From assembly GCA_003508005.1 (NCBI GenBank), contig DNUE01000058.1, forward strand, positions 127,576 through 191,575: a stretch of DNA of 64,000 nucleotides. The letters are read 5' to 3'. The translations under genes and the position numbers were made by a program. Origin of the DNA: Desulfobulbaceae bacterium. Its GTDB lineage: Bacteria > Desulfobacterota > Desulfobulbia > Desulfobulbales > Desulfobulbaceae. The notes under the pieces are model-generated. The model made no database searches and was not told the origin of the DNA. It saw only the letters and a program-made list of their open reading frames with translations. Shown piece after piece: positions 27,542 to 35,941 of this stretch. Each line of letters begins with the position of its first letter. The stretch's first letter is position 1.

Positions 27542-29389
27542 TTGACCGCGAAAAAAGACACCCCCAGCTCTCCGGCAAAACGCCCGCCCCGCCGCACCGC
27601 CCGCAACCACAACGCCGTCATCACCCTGCTCCTGGCCTCCTGCGGCCTGGCGACGCTTCTCATCGGCAGTGCCCTCGCCTGGTTTCTGTCGCTCAACATC
27701 CCCGATATCCGCAGCTTCGAGGACTACCGCCCCCTGGTCTCCACCACCGTGCTGGACCGCAGCGGCAGGATCATCGATGAAATTTACGAGGAAAACCGCA
27801 TCGTCCTCCGCTACGAGGAGCTGAACCCCCTGATCCCCCAGGCCTTTGTCGCGGCGGAAGACGGGCGATACTGGGAGCACGGCGGCCTGGACGCCTGGTC
27901 CATTGCCCGGGCGGCGATTGCCAACCTGCGCTCCGGCAGACGCAGCCAGGGCGGCAGCACCATCACCCAGCAGGTGACCCGGGCCCTGATGCTGACCAGG
28001 GAAAAGAGCTACAGCCGCAAGATCAAGGAGGCGCTGCTCTCCTACCGCCTTAACAAGATGCTGAGCAAGAAGGAAATCCTGGCCATCTACCTGAATGAAA
28101 TCTACCTGGGCGAGGGGGCGCACGGAGTCGAGGCGGCGGCCCGCACCTATTTCGGCAAAAAATCCCGGCAGTTGAGCCTCGCCGAGATCGCGATCCTGGC
28201 CGGCCTGCCCCAGTCGCCCAGCCGCTATTCGCCCCTGGCCCACTTTGCCGAGGCCCATGCCCGGCAGCGCTATGTCCTGAACCGGATGGCGGACGAGGGC
28301 TATATCACCCCGGATGCGGCGCGGCAGGCATTCAAGCAGCCCCTGCATTTCCGCAGCCACAAGGAACAGCAGAACCTGTACGGCTACTTCACCCAGTATG
28401 TCCGCCAGCTCCTGGAACAGCGGTTCGGCAGGGAAAAGCTCCTGCGGGAAGGGCTGGTGGTGAAAACCACCCTGGATCCCCGGCTGCAGACGGAAGCGCT
28501 CAGGGCCGTTCGGGAAGGGACCGCCGCCATCGCCGGCCGAAAAAAAGGCGGCGATGCGCCGCAGGCGGCCCTGGTGGCCCTGGAGGCGAAAACCGCCAGG
28601 GTGCGCGCCCTGGTCGGCGGCACCGATTTCGAGGAGAGTCCCTTCAACCGCGCGGTGCAGGCGAACCGGCAGCCCGGATCGGTCTTCAAGCCCCTGGTCT
28701 ACGCCACCGCCTTCGCCGGGGGCATCTCCCCGGACGAGGTGATCGACGACACGCCCTTCGCCATCCGCAACCCGGACGGCTCAGCCTGGAGTCCGCAGAA
28801 CTGGGATAATTCCTACGGCGGTCCCACCTCCCTGCGGGAAGGGCTGATCCACTCGCGCAACATCGTGGCCATCAAACTCCTGCAGAAAATCGGGGTCAAG
28901 CCGGTGATCCGGCTGGCCTCCAGGGCCGGCATCACTTCTCCCCTGCGGCCGGAGCTGACCCTGGCCCTGGGCGCCTCGCCGGTGTCCCTGCTGGAGATGA
29001 CCGGCGCCTACACCATTTTTGCCAACCAGGGCCGGTTCGTGCCGCCGGTCTGCATCACCCGGGTCACCGACCGCCAAGGCAGGGACCTGCCCTGGCCTGC
29101 GACTGCGGGCGGCCAGGTAATCGACGCGGCCGCGGCCGGGCAGGTTTCTTCCCTGCTTACGGAAGCCATCAGCCGGGGCACCGGCAAAAAGGCGCAGGGC
29201 ATCCCCGGCAGCGCCGGCAAGACCGGCACCACCGACAACAACCGGGACGGCTGGTTCATCGGCTATACCCCGGATCTCATAGCCGGGGTCTGGGTCGGTT
29301 TTGACAAGGGCCGGTCCCTGGGCAGCGGCGAAACCGGCGGCCAGACCGCCGCCCCCATCTGGCTCGACTTCATGCGGGTAAGGAAATGA
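27542..29389 (+). CDS. Class A penicillin-binding protein (glycosyltransferase/transpeptidase)
   Basis: A 615-residue bifunctional peptidoglycan synthase. A TTG at 27542 is the only start in frame after an upstream stop, so the start is uncertain. One membrane segment (residues 27-50) follows a basic N-terminus. The glycosyltransferase domain shows AAEDGRYWEHGG with the catalytic Glu, and QGGSTITQQVTR. The transpeptidase shows QPGSVFKPL (SxxK), HSRNIV (SxN) and GSAGKTGTT (KTG). It makes glycan chains and cross-links them in the periplasm. The last codons overlap ogt (ATGA), so both are co-translated. The length is short for PBP1A and fits the PBP1A-like short class. Confidence 0.93.
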   Translation: MTAKKDTPSSPAKRPPRRTARNHNAVITLLLASCGLATLLIGSALAWFLSLNIPDIRSFEDYRPLVSTTVLDRSGRIIDEIYEENRIVLRYEELNPLIPQAFVAAEDGRYWEHGGLDAWSIARAAIANLRSGRRSQGGSTITQQVTRALMLTREKSYSRKIKEALLSYRLNKMLSKKEILAIYLNEIYLGEGAHGVEAAARTYFGKKSRQLSLAEIAILAGLPQSPSRYSPLAHFAEAHARQRYVLNRMADEGYITPDAARQAFKQPLHFRSHKEQQNLYGYFTQYVRQLLEQRFGREKLLREGLVVKTTLDPRLQTEALRAVREGTAAIAGRKKGGDAPQAALVALEAKTARVRALVGGTDFEESPFNRAVQANRQPGSVFKPLVYATAFAGGISPDEVIDDTPFAIRNPDGSAWSPQNWDNSYGGPTSLREGLIHSRNIVAIKLLQKIGVKPVIRLASRAGITSPLRPELTLALGASPVSLLEMTGAYTIFANQGRFVPPVCITRVTDRQGRDLPWPATAGGQVIDAAAAGQVSSLLTEAISRGTGKKAQGIPGSAGKTGTTDNNRDGWFIGYTPDLIAGVWVGFDKGRSLGSGETGGQTAAPIWLDFMRVRK

Positions 29390-29922
29390 GCAGAAAAAAC
29401 GAAAAAACAAAAAAGATGTCAACCATGACGAACAGCGCTGCGCTTTCCTTCGACACCAGCCTGGGCCCGATCCGGCTCCAGGCCGATGGCCGCGGCCTGA
29501 CCCGGATCGTCCTCCCGGGCGCCCAAGTCAGCGGGCAATGCACGGCTCTGCCGGCCGGTCCAGTGCATTCCCTCCTGGCCGAGGCCGCCCGGCAGATCAG
29601 GGAGTACCTGGCGGGGAAGCGCACTGACTTCTCCCTGCCGCTGGCCCCCTTCGGCACCCATTTTCAGCTCCGGGTCTGGGAGATCATCCGGGAAATTCCC
29701 TGGGGCCGGACCATGACCTACGGTGCCATTGCCCTCCAGCTCGGCGACCGCGCCAAGGCCCGGGCGGTCGGCGGGGCGGCCCATGCCAATCCCCTCCCCC
29801 TGGTCATCCCCTGCCACCGGGTCATCGGCTCGGACGGCAGCCTCACCGGCTTCGCCTACGGACTGGCCATGAAGGAGCAGCTCCTCAAGCTGGAAAGGGA
29901 CGATTCGAACTTGCTTCGTTAA
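29386..29922 (+). CDS. ogt: Methylated-DNA--protein-cysteine methyltransferase
   Basis: A 178-residue protein that removes O6-alkyl groups from guanine to its own cysteine. The active-site IPCHRVIGSDG block is present, along with GTHFQLRVWEIIREIPWGRTMTYG and RAVGGAAHANP upstream of it (helix-turn-helix and Asn hinge). The ATG overlaps the stop of the PBP gene. The Lys-rich first 14 residues are unusual, and a second ATG at 29416 is a possible start. It is a suicide DNA repair enzyme with no partner needed. Confidence 0.93.
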   Translation: MSRKNEKTKKMSTMTNSAALSFDTSLGPIRLQADGRGLTRIVLPGAQVSGQCTALPAGPVHSLLAEAARQIREYLAGKRTDFSLPLAPFGTHFQLRVWEIIREIPWGRTMTYGAIALQLGDRAKARAVGGAAHANPLPLVIPCHRVIGSDGSLTGFAYGLAMKEQLLKLERDDSNLLR

Positions 29923-30193
29923 AACTTGCATCACTACAGACCTGAATCCACATTCACCCGGGCAGTGGCACAGTGACGAAATCAGTGCTGCACGCAAAGG
30001 GCACAACCAGGCGATTGCCATGACAGCCTGAACAACTTGCCGGCCTCAATAATCGGGTAATTGGAGATATTCCGGGAGGAGGTATTCAACCGTGAGCCAT
30101 GGCCGGGAAACGCTTGCACGATAAAGCGGATAAAGATTGGCAAAACAAAAATGTTGGATTGCAAGACCTGTCCCTAAGTATTCCTGGAGAAGG

Positions 30194-31807
30194 TCATTTT
30201 GTCCCTCCTGTTATGGCCGGTAGAAACATGGGCCACGGAAAGTGCGCATTAGGATTAGGGGGCATATAAACCAGTGATGCGCCAAATCTGTCATCTTGTT
30301 CCAGGGTGCCTTCGATCCCGTTTAATCCCTGATACCACATTTTATTGTTGGCACTGGTTAAGCCCCCGGCTGCACCGTAGATGATATTCACCGCTCCCGC
30401 AGCAACCATCCCGCCAATGCCCTCAACAGGTACCCCGACAGCCAGGTCAGCAAATACGTCACCATTGAAATAGCCTGCTGCAAGCGCACCGCCAAAATAA
30501 TCTCCTGCTTCCAGAGTGCCCTCGATTCCGTCTAGGCCCTGATACCAGATTTTATTGTTGGCACTGGTCAATCCGCCTGCTGCGCCGTAGATGATATTCA
30601 CAGCACCAGCATTAGCATACTTACCGATGCTTTCGCCGATCACCCCGACCGCCAGGTCAGCAAAGCCGTCATTGTTGAAATCGCCTGACGCAAGAGATGA
30701 GCCGAATCTATCAAGTGTTTCAGGAGTCTCTTCTATACCCTCTAATCCCTGATACCAGACCTTATTGTTGGCAGCGGTTAATCCCCCAGCTGAGCCGAAG
30801 ATGATATTCACCGCCCCTGCAGAATCTGCCGGGCCGATTGTTTCATAAGGTACCCCGACCGCCAGGTCAGCAAAACCGTCATTATTGAAATCACCAGTCG
30901 CAAGTGATGAGCCGAATCTATCATCCTGTTCCAGATCTCCTTCGATCCCGTCCAAGCCCTGCATCCAGATCTTATTGTTGGCACTGGTCAAACCATAGGC
31001 TGAGCCGAAGATGATATTCACCGCCCCTGCACTGCCAAAAACCGGGGAGGCTTCTGCATCAGCCCCGACCGCCAGGTCGGCAAAGCCGTCATTGTTGAAA
31101 TCGCCGACCGCAAGCGCTGCGCCAAATCTGTCCTCGGCCTCCAGGGTGCCTTCGATGCCGAATAATCCCTGATACCACATCATATTGTTCGCGCTGATCA
31201 ATCCCGCTGCCGAGCCGTAGATGATATTCACCGCCCCTGCTTCCAAATTCCCGCCAATAGATTCTCTGGGCACCCCGATCGCCAGGTCAGCAAAGCCGTC
31301 ATTATTGAAATCGCCGGCCGCAAGGGAAGCGCCAAAGTAATCATCTGCCTCCAGAGTGCCCTCGATTCCGTCTAATCCCTGGTACCAGATCTTATTGTTG
31401 GCACTGGTTAATCCGCCTGTTGCGCCGTAGATAATATTCACCGCCCCTGCATTAGCATATGCACCGGTGCCCTCTCTGATTACCCCGACCGCCAGGTCAA
31501 CAAAGCCATCATTGTTGAAATCGCCGGCCGCAAGCGCTGAGCCGAATTGATCGAGTCCTTCAGGAGTTCCTGCAATCCCTGCCAAGCCCTGATACCATAT
31601 CGTATTATTGGCACTGCTCAAACCATATGCAGAAACGTTAATGATATTCACCGCCCCTGCATTGGCGATCGCGCTGATGTCTTCACCGGAAGCCCCGATG
31701 GCGATGGCGCCTAATTTATTTGATGCTGCTGTTGATCCTCGAGCAGACAACATGACCAACATTGAGACAGAGATAATAAATGAGATGACAATTAATCGTA
31801 TGCTCAT
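30194..31807 (-). CDS. Exported FG-GAP tandem-repeat protein with C-terminal FPWPMFLPAI motif
   Basis: A 537-residue protein from ATG 31807 (GAGAGGATT upstream); an in-frame ATG four codons earlier is possible. The signal peptide ends near RGSTAA. The rest is a partial unit, six full 70-residue units and a cut seventh unit, each with DRFGSSLA, GDFNNDGFADLAVGV (the FG-GAP calcium loop) and GAVNIIYGSAGGLTSANN. It should fold as a calcium-binding integrin-alpha-like propeller. The seventh unit stops after DDRFGASL and passes straight into MPPNPNAH and FPWPMFLPAI, then TGGTK. The final codons are read from a GGGACAAAATG repeat fragment. No enzyme motif; a surface-adhesive or scaffold role is inference. 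Confidence 0.85.
   Translation of the reverse strand: MSIRLIVISFIISVSMLVMLSARGSTAASNKLGAIAIGASGEDISAIANAGAVNIINVSAYGLSSANNTIWYQGLAGIAGTPEGLDQFGSALAAGDFNNDGFVDLAVGVIREGTGAYANAGAVNIIYGATGGLTSANNKIWYQGLDGIEGTLEADDYFGASLAAGDFNNDGFADLAIGVPRESIGGNLEAGAVNIIYGSAAGLISANNMMWYQGLFGIEGTLEAEDRFGAALAVGDFNNDGFADLAVGADAEASPVFGSAGAVNIIFGSAYGLTSANNKIWMQGLDGIEGDLEQDDRFGSSLATGDFNNDGFADLAVGVPYETIGPADSAGAVNIIFGSAGGLTAANNKVWYQGLEGIEETPETLDRFGSSLASGDFNNDGFADLAVGVIGESIGKYANAGAVNIIYGAAGGLTSANNKIWYQGLDGIEGTLEAGDYFGGALAAGYFNGDVFADLAVGVPVEGIGGMVAAGAVNIIYGAAGGLTSANNKMWYQGLNGIEGTLEQDDRFGASLVYMPPNPNAHFPWPMFLPAITGGTK
30331..31590. repeat. Six tandem 210-bp coding repeats
   Basis: Marker strings such as GATACCA...TTATTGTTGGCACTGGT recur exactly every 210 bases, with units ending at 30330, 30540, 30750, 30960, 31170, 31380 and 31590, with no length change. 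Each encodes one 70-residue FG-GAP unit. Units differ by scattered substitutions, so the array is not brand new but is under length constraint. Confidence 0.9.
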
Positions 31808-32113
31808 AATCCTCTCCATGCAAAATCTTTAGAGTGCAGCCGTCAATCCTGATCCGGGAAAAGATGGAAGGGGCAGCGGTCTGTCCCCTTTCTCTAAACG
31901 ACGATTACGGCCCCTGAAGCTTCTGGCAGTCGAGATTAAAATACTTGTCAAAACCAACATCTGAAAAAAACCAGGTCACCTCCCCAGCGGGAAAGTACAC
32001 GCCCCCTCTAATCGAGGAATGCGCAACCCTGACCATTCCGCCAGCCTGCACTCCTGAGCGCAAAAAACTTAAACCCACAGATAATCAAGTATATGATCCG
32101 GGGGCAGAAGAAG

Positions 32114-32340
32114 TCAAATATGCTGACTTCGAAAATGTTGTTGACCCCATTTGGAACAGCCGGAAAAGGGGACGGATAAATTTTTCCTCCGGAACAGATA
32201 GCTGCCGGCCGAGAGCTGGAAGAGCGGCTCGCCCGTGCCCCTGGTTGTGACGGTCAGGGACAGATCCCGGCCGTTGCTGGAAAGCACTGCGACCGGCACA
32301 CCCTGCAGCAGGTTGTTTAGGCTGCTCACGGTCGCGCCCC
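32114..32340 (-). pseudogene. Remnant of a secreted protein gene (NLLQGVPVA module), copy A
   Basis: On the minus strand the translation contains TVSSLNNLLQGVPVAVLSS and NGRDLSLTVTTRG, then a degraded tail. The same module occurs in copy B at about 37625-37760 and, more diverged, at 34456-34545. No start, signal peptide or full domain remains, so this is read as a decayed gene end. I do not recognise the family. Confidence 0.45.
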
Positions 32341-32481
32341 CGGTCCCGATCAGAAAAAAGGCGACAGGTTGGGGTCAGTCGCCTTGTACCTTTAGTATGT
32401 ACAGTTTGGGCTTTAAGCGCGGTTGAACTGCTTAATCTCTATATCCTGGCCATCCGGAAACTTCGCATGGAGTTCGAGCTT
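32167..32481. repeat. Direct repeat copy A (partner at 37598-37898)
   Basis: About 300 bases align with 37598-37898 in the same orientation, with scattered changes. It covers a GGGGAC fragment, the NLLQGVPVA remnant, a minus-strand terminator and the 3' end of an antitoxin-like gene (shared CCTGGCCATCCGGAAACTTC). The two copies lie 5.4 kb apart and flank the accessory genes between them. Confidence 0.75.
32354..32385 (-). terminator. Terminator after the antitoxin-like remnant
   Basis: On the minus strand AAGGCGAC, a short loop and GTCGCCTT are followed by TTTT. It lies 28 bases after the stop of the gene fragment at 32413 and is also present in the duplicate at 37771-37801. Confidence 0.7.
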
Positions 32482-32637
32482 ATCGCCCAAGGCCTCTTTG
32501 TACTGACTGAGTGAACTTAGAAGCGAGTCCGGTCTTTTTTCCATTTGCGATACTGCAACATGAACCATTCTGTGTGACAAAATATCTGTAGGGGTCCAAT
32601 CATGTTCCCTGCCCAACTCGATAGGTTCGGAAATCAA
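32413..32637 (-). pseudogene. HigA/XRE-type antitoxin remnant, N-terminally cut
   Basis: A 74-residue frame from a TTG. The C-terminal 55 residues match the second half of XRE/HigA antitoxins: VSQMEKRPDSLLSSLSQYKE, then LGDKLELHAKFPDG and an IEIKQF end. The N-terminal half of the helix-turn-helix is missing or scrambled and no toxin gene is beside it, so it is probably not functional. The last 22 codons recur in the duplicate at 37830-37898. Confidence 0.6.
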
Positions 32638-32833
32638 CTATAGGGCTGTTCCGCGGGCAGGATCAAGATTTGACGGATTCATCGGGAAAGCTCAGTTCAA
32701 CGGCAATTTGTTTATTGATACAATCACTGGAAATGAAACAATGAAAGCCGCTTTCAATTTGAATTCAGGTATGAATATTACCCTGATGACCGCAATATTG
32801 ATCGCGGCAGAAAAAGGTGCATCAGCTCAGTAA
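32638..32833 (+). pseudogene. Fragment of an unidentified coding sequence
   Basis: An open frame without a start gives FDGFIGKAQFNGNLFIDT, then ITGNETMKAAFNLNSGMN and ends in EKGASAQ before a TAA. Its composition is protein-like, but I do not recognise it. It is likely the 3' end of a lost gene, truncated at the junction with the antitoxin remnant. Confidence 0.3.
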
Positions 32834-32912
32834 GGCTCTCAGGCAGGGATCCTGTTGTCCGGTCATATCGGACAGTATTCCTGCACAATGAGACTGGGAA
32901 AGAATTGGTCGA

Positions 32913-33080
32913 ATGGCTCAGTTGCTTGATATAAGTAAATTGTATGAACAACCTCCTGATATTGTTTTAGAAAGTATTCAGGTTCTGGATATGGCACATG
33001 ATTTGCTCAGAATCATACAGGACCAGCGAATCCATAAGGCCTATTCTTCCCGGGAAGCAGGAACATTATTTGTTCCTTAA
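32913..33080 (+). CDS. Possible small protein of 55 residues
   Basis: ATG 32913 to TAA 33080 encodes MAQLLDISKLYEQPPDIVLE and continues with an amphipathic, helix-like stretch (SIQVLDMAHDLLRIIQDQ). There is no signal peptide or clear ribosome site. It resembles no family I know; it lies among gene fragments and may itself be one. Confidence 0.3.
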   Translation: MAQLLDISKLYEQPPDIVLESIQVLDMAHDLLRIIQDQRIHKAYSSREAGTLFVP

Positions 33081-33134
33081 AGTCGGCTGAGGATCGGGTG
33101 TAATCAGAACGAAATTGTGGGAAAATATCAACCC

Positions 33135-33820
33135 ATGAAGAAAACAATATTAACTTGTATTACAGTTGGAGCGGGAGCAGTGCTGATATCGTCAACAACC
33201 GGTTTTTCCATTGACGAATACGGGACAAATGTGAATACCCTCTGCGCCCCTGCTACTCCGTACTCCGGGTCCTGTACTTTGTGCCAAATAGCTGGTGGTG
33301 GTTTCCCGGGACCGCCCACCCCGGCAAAAACCGCCTATCTGGCAGGCGGAACCACCCTGACGGATTTTTTCTGTCCCTTGGCCCCGGTATGTACCGACAG
33401 TGATGGCGATACCTATGCGCTGGTGGGCGGCGCCTGCGGCCCGGTTGACTGCAACGATGCGAACGCGGCTGTCAATCCCGGTGCCCGGAAAACTGTACCG
33501 ATGGGATTGACAACAACTGCAACGGCCTGATTGACGCGGAGGATACGGTGGGTTGCCCTGTTGCCCCTGTTGCCGACATCAGCCTCAATCCTTTTGTACT
33601 CGACTTTGGCGCAGTGGCGGTGGGCGGTTCGGCTACCCTGAACGCCGTCATCCAGAACCTGGATACTGCGAACCTGAATGTCACGGCGATCAGCCTCTGT
33701 GCCCCGACCAGCACGGAGTTCATCTGAGCGCCGGTGGACGAGGGTATCGATGCCGGATGCCTGGCTATCTCCAGCAATGACCCGGACGAGGCCACCAGGC
33801 AGCTTGGGTTAAATGACGCA
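33135..33820 (+). pseudogene. Decayed secreted MopE-type metal-binding/choice-of-anchor protein
   Basis: Begins with a good signal peptide (MKKTILTCITVGAGAVLIS). It reaches DSDGDTYA...GPVDCNDANAAVNPGA, the MopE-like metal-binding repeat. At 33481-33488 one base appears lost: the expected continuation, PENCTDGIDNNCNGLIDAED, is in the next frame. That frame runs through NPFVLDFGAVAVGGSATLNA (a choice-of-anchor/ASPM-type Ig strand) to an in-frame TGA at 33725. It resumes as DEGIDAGCLAISSNDPDEAT with internal material missing. It is therefore inactive unless sequence errors explain the changes. Intact relatives are secreted, repeat-rich surface proteins. Confidence 0.75.
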
Positions 33821-33981
33821 TCATCAATTTTACGTTTCACTCCGGCTTTTATTCATCCCCAGCAAACCGGGGGGCAATAGCCGCAATGGAAACATATAGA
33901 CAGTTACACCGTGCGTTGTGCACAACTCACCAACCGGAGGATAATGGAATGAACACGAAAATGACAAAAGGGAGGCTCCTG

Positions 33982-34317
33982 ATGAAAAAAAATGTGATGT
34001 TGGCGATTTTGGGCATGGCGGCAATGGTAATGTCCGCCGGCACTTCGTTTGGCGCGGTAAGCTGTGACGGCATGCAGATTGTCTCGACGGGGACCACCCC
34101 ATACACGGCCTCCGGCCTTTTTGTGAAGGTCAAGCCGACCGTAGCCAATGCCTGCGGCGCGGCAGGTGTCCCGGTCCAGTATTTTCTGGATGTAAACAAT
34201 ACCGATGCCACCTATGCAACGATTCTGACTGCCTTGAGCCTGGGCAAGACCCTTTTTATTCAGGCAAGCGCGGCAACTGCAAATTCTCTGCTGCTGGTAA
34301 CCTCTATAAAACAGTAA
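33982..34317 (+). CDS. Small exported protein of unknown function
   Basis: A 111-residue protein. ATG 33982 has GGGAGG six bases upstream and begins the signal peptide MKKNVMLAILGMAAMVMSAG; another ATG at 33949 also has GGAGG upstream. The mature part of about 85 residues contains two cysteines (VSCDGM and ANACGA) and a predicted beta-sandwich-like pattern ending LFIQASAATANSLLLVTSIKQ. A terminator follows. I do not recognise the family. It lacks the FPWPMFLPAI tail found in neighbours. Confidence 0.65.
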   Translation: MKKNVMLAILGMAAMVMSAGTSFGAVSCDGMQIVSTGTTPYTASGLFVKVKPTVANACGAAGVPVQYFLDVNNTDATYATILTALSLGKTLFIQASAATANSLLLVTSIKQ

Positions 34318-34392
34318 GCAGAAGCAGTCCCGGTTTTTGGGCTCGAGCCCCACGATTAGTCTGTGTGACCGGTCGGGGAAGAAACCAGGTTG

Positions 34393-34440
34393 TGAAATCC
34401 GTTGTCCGATCATTCGGGCAACGGATTTCATTATTTTTTT
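34393..34440 (+). terminator. Rho-independent terminator after the small exported protein
   Basis: The stem TGAAATCCGTTG/CAACGGATTTCA has an imperfect inner loop and is followed by TTATTTTTTTC. It lies 75 bases after the stop at 34317. Confidence 0.85.
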
Positions 34441-34455
34441 CAAGATCTGATCCCG

Positions 34456-34545
34456 GCCGATGATGGAAAGCATGGCGACCGGCACACCCTGCAGCAGGTT
34501 GCCCAGGCCGATGACGGTCCCGGTCCCGGTCTCGAGCAAAATTTC
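34456..34545 (-). pseudogene. Third, short remnant of the NLLQGVPVA module
   Basis: On the minus strand the translation reads LLETGTGTVIGLGNLLQGVP, then VAMLSIIGRDQ, matching the module of the remnants at 32.2 and 37.7 kb. Only about 90 bases are left, just downstream of the 344-residue secreted protein gene. Confidence 0.45.
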
Positions 34546-34585
34546 CTTACCCTGCCAGGCAAACTCAGAATTCCAGAAGGTCTGG

Positions 34586-35620
34586 CTATTGCTGCTTCTG
34601 ATTCTCAATGGCAGGCAGAAACATCGACCAGGGGAACTTGGTGTTGCATGTTACATCCACATTCGTCACATTCCCGCCGGAAATGGTCCCCGTGCCATTG
34701 ACAACCGTACAAAATTGATCGGGGTCATCCGGTTGCGTTACTACGGTGACAGCATAGGAACTGCCGTCATCAAGGGCAACGGGGAAGACAAAACCGCCGT
34801 TAGCGGTAACCGTCAGGTCATCCACATTATTATTTTGCAAAACAACGCTGTTCCCAGTCGCCAAACCGCTTACCGTGCCGCCGATGGTGTAGGTCGGGAC
34901 AGCATCGAAACAGATTCTCAGCCCATTCACCAGCACCCCTGTCGCAGCCGCATTATTGATCATGGTATAGGCCTGATCACCGGCTTCGTTTTCGATACCG
35001 ACGGTAAACGTGTTGCCCAGCAACGACTGATTCAGGTTGTCGTAAGCAAAAATAATATCCTTTGCTCCCTCTCTCCTGTCTATGATGATTTCGAAATCAC
35101 CAATTATATCGGTGGTCTCTGCCAATTGAACTCCGTCATATTCTATTACTATCGCACCGGACACGCCGCCTTCCGTCGCCAAGGATATTCCTCTCCTTGA
35201 TCCGGAGACCGAGCCATCATCGTATACGACTTCAAAATCATGCCAAAGAGCTGCAAGAAGGGCGTTTGGAGCCGCGGCATTCGGCAGCGCCTGGGGCGTT
35301 CCCGGTGTTGTTCCCGGATTGCCGGCTAAAAAAGCAAAACCGTCATCTGTAAAGGATACCCCGTTCGTATAGGTCGAGCCAAAAAATTGAATGGGATCTC
35401 CCGTCGTAAATGCAGTAAACCACAATGCATTGCCTTGCACAGAGGGCTGAGGAAAAATTCCATAATACTCGAGATCAATATATCCGCCTACAGATGTGTC
35501 GCATGTTGGATCCGTCAAGCTGGTCGTCACGTTATAGCTGGCTGCCATGGCAGATGTTTGTGCAGCTATCAACAAAAACTGGATAACAACGAGCCACGCG
35601 ATAAACAAAAATTTCTTCAT
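34586..35620 (-). CDS. Exported beta-sandwich protein with C-terminal FPWSMFLPAI motif
   Basis: A 344-residue protein with signal peptide MKKFLFIAWLVVIQFLLIAA...AMAA and an AAGAGGAATGTTAG ribosome region. Residues 30-245 form an Ig-like/lectin-like unit (for example IDLEYYGIFPQPSVQGNALW and FEIIIDRREGAKDIIFAY). Residues 250-328 repeat a YTIGGTVSGLATGNSVVLQN module with a Cys pair (FCTVVNG and VDVTC), common in secreted proteins of this bacterial group. Directly after that Cys comes NTK, FPWSMFLPAI (residues 328-337) and ENQKQQ. The tail is the same as in the proteins at 1457 and 30194. It is probably a surface or periplasmic protein; function unknown. Confidence 0.82.
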   Translation of the reverse strand: MKKFLFIAWLVVIQFLLIAAQTSAMAASYNVTTSLTDPTCDTSVGGYIDLEYYGIFPQPSVQGNALWFTAFTTGDPIQFFGSTYTNGVSFTDDGFAFLAGNPGTTPGTPQALPNAAAPNALLAALWHDFEVVYDDGSVSGSRRGISLATEGGVSGAIVIEYDGVQLAETTDIIGDFEIIIDRREGAKDIIFAYDNLNQSLLGNTFTVGIENEAGDQAYTMINNAAATGVLVNGLRICFDAVPTYTIGGTVSGLATGNSVVLQNNNVDDLTVTANGGFVFPVALDDGSSYAVTVVTQPDDPDQFCTVVNGTGTISGGNVTNVDVTCNTKFPWSMFLPAIENQKQQ

Positions 35621-35941
35621 CTAACATTCCTCTTGAGAGTGTATTCTGTTAACTTCCAAGTTCGTTCACGTTGACTAATTGAAATTTCATTTTTCTGATT
35701 TTTGAGGTTTTGTCGCCCCATCGAAAAAAAATGACTAAAACTTTCTTTGTAACAAATCGCACCGCAAGGGTCGCGAGACGCTTCCAAGCAACTTCATTTT
35801 TTGGCCTTCGCTCCAATTATGGCAATGATTGGCGGAAAGTTGCTCAATGATAATTCACCGCGCGCAGCGTAAGACGCTAACGAACAAGTATCATCAAGCT
35901 ACGAATAAATCACTCTCCATTCAACGCCGGCATCTCGGCCT
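35621..35941. other. Gene-free stretch upstream of the 344-residue gene
   Basis: 321 bases between the divergently placed ends: the start of the minus-strand gene at 35620 and the stop of the VWA gene at 35942. The sequence is A+T-rich near 35690-35760. No tRNA, clear terminator or conserved repeat is seen; it probably carries the promoter of the 344-residue protein. Confidence 0.4.

Noticed and set aside
30331..31590. Regular repeats that might be read as a CRISPR-like array
   Set aside because: The 210-base units are fully coding, differ by substitutions and have no unique spacers; they encode FG-GAP blades.
32413..32637. A working toxin-antitoxin pair
   Set aside because: The antitoxin lacks half its helix-turn-helix and no RelE/HigB-type toxin frame lies on either side.
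33855..33935. A c-di-GMP-I (GEMM) riboswitch-like string (AGCAAACCGGGGGGCAATAG) before the small exported protein
   Set aside because: Only pieces resemble the consensus; the conserved ACGCAAAGCC core is absent and no second stem is clear.
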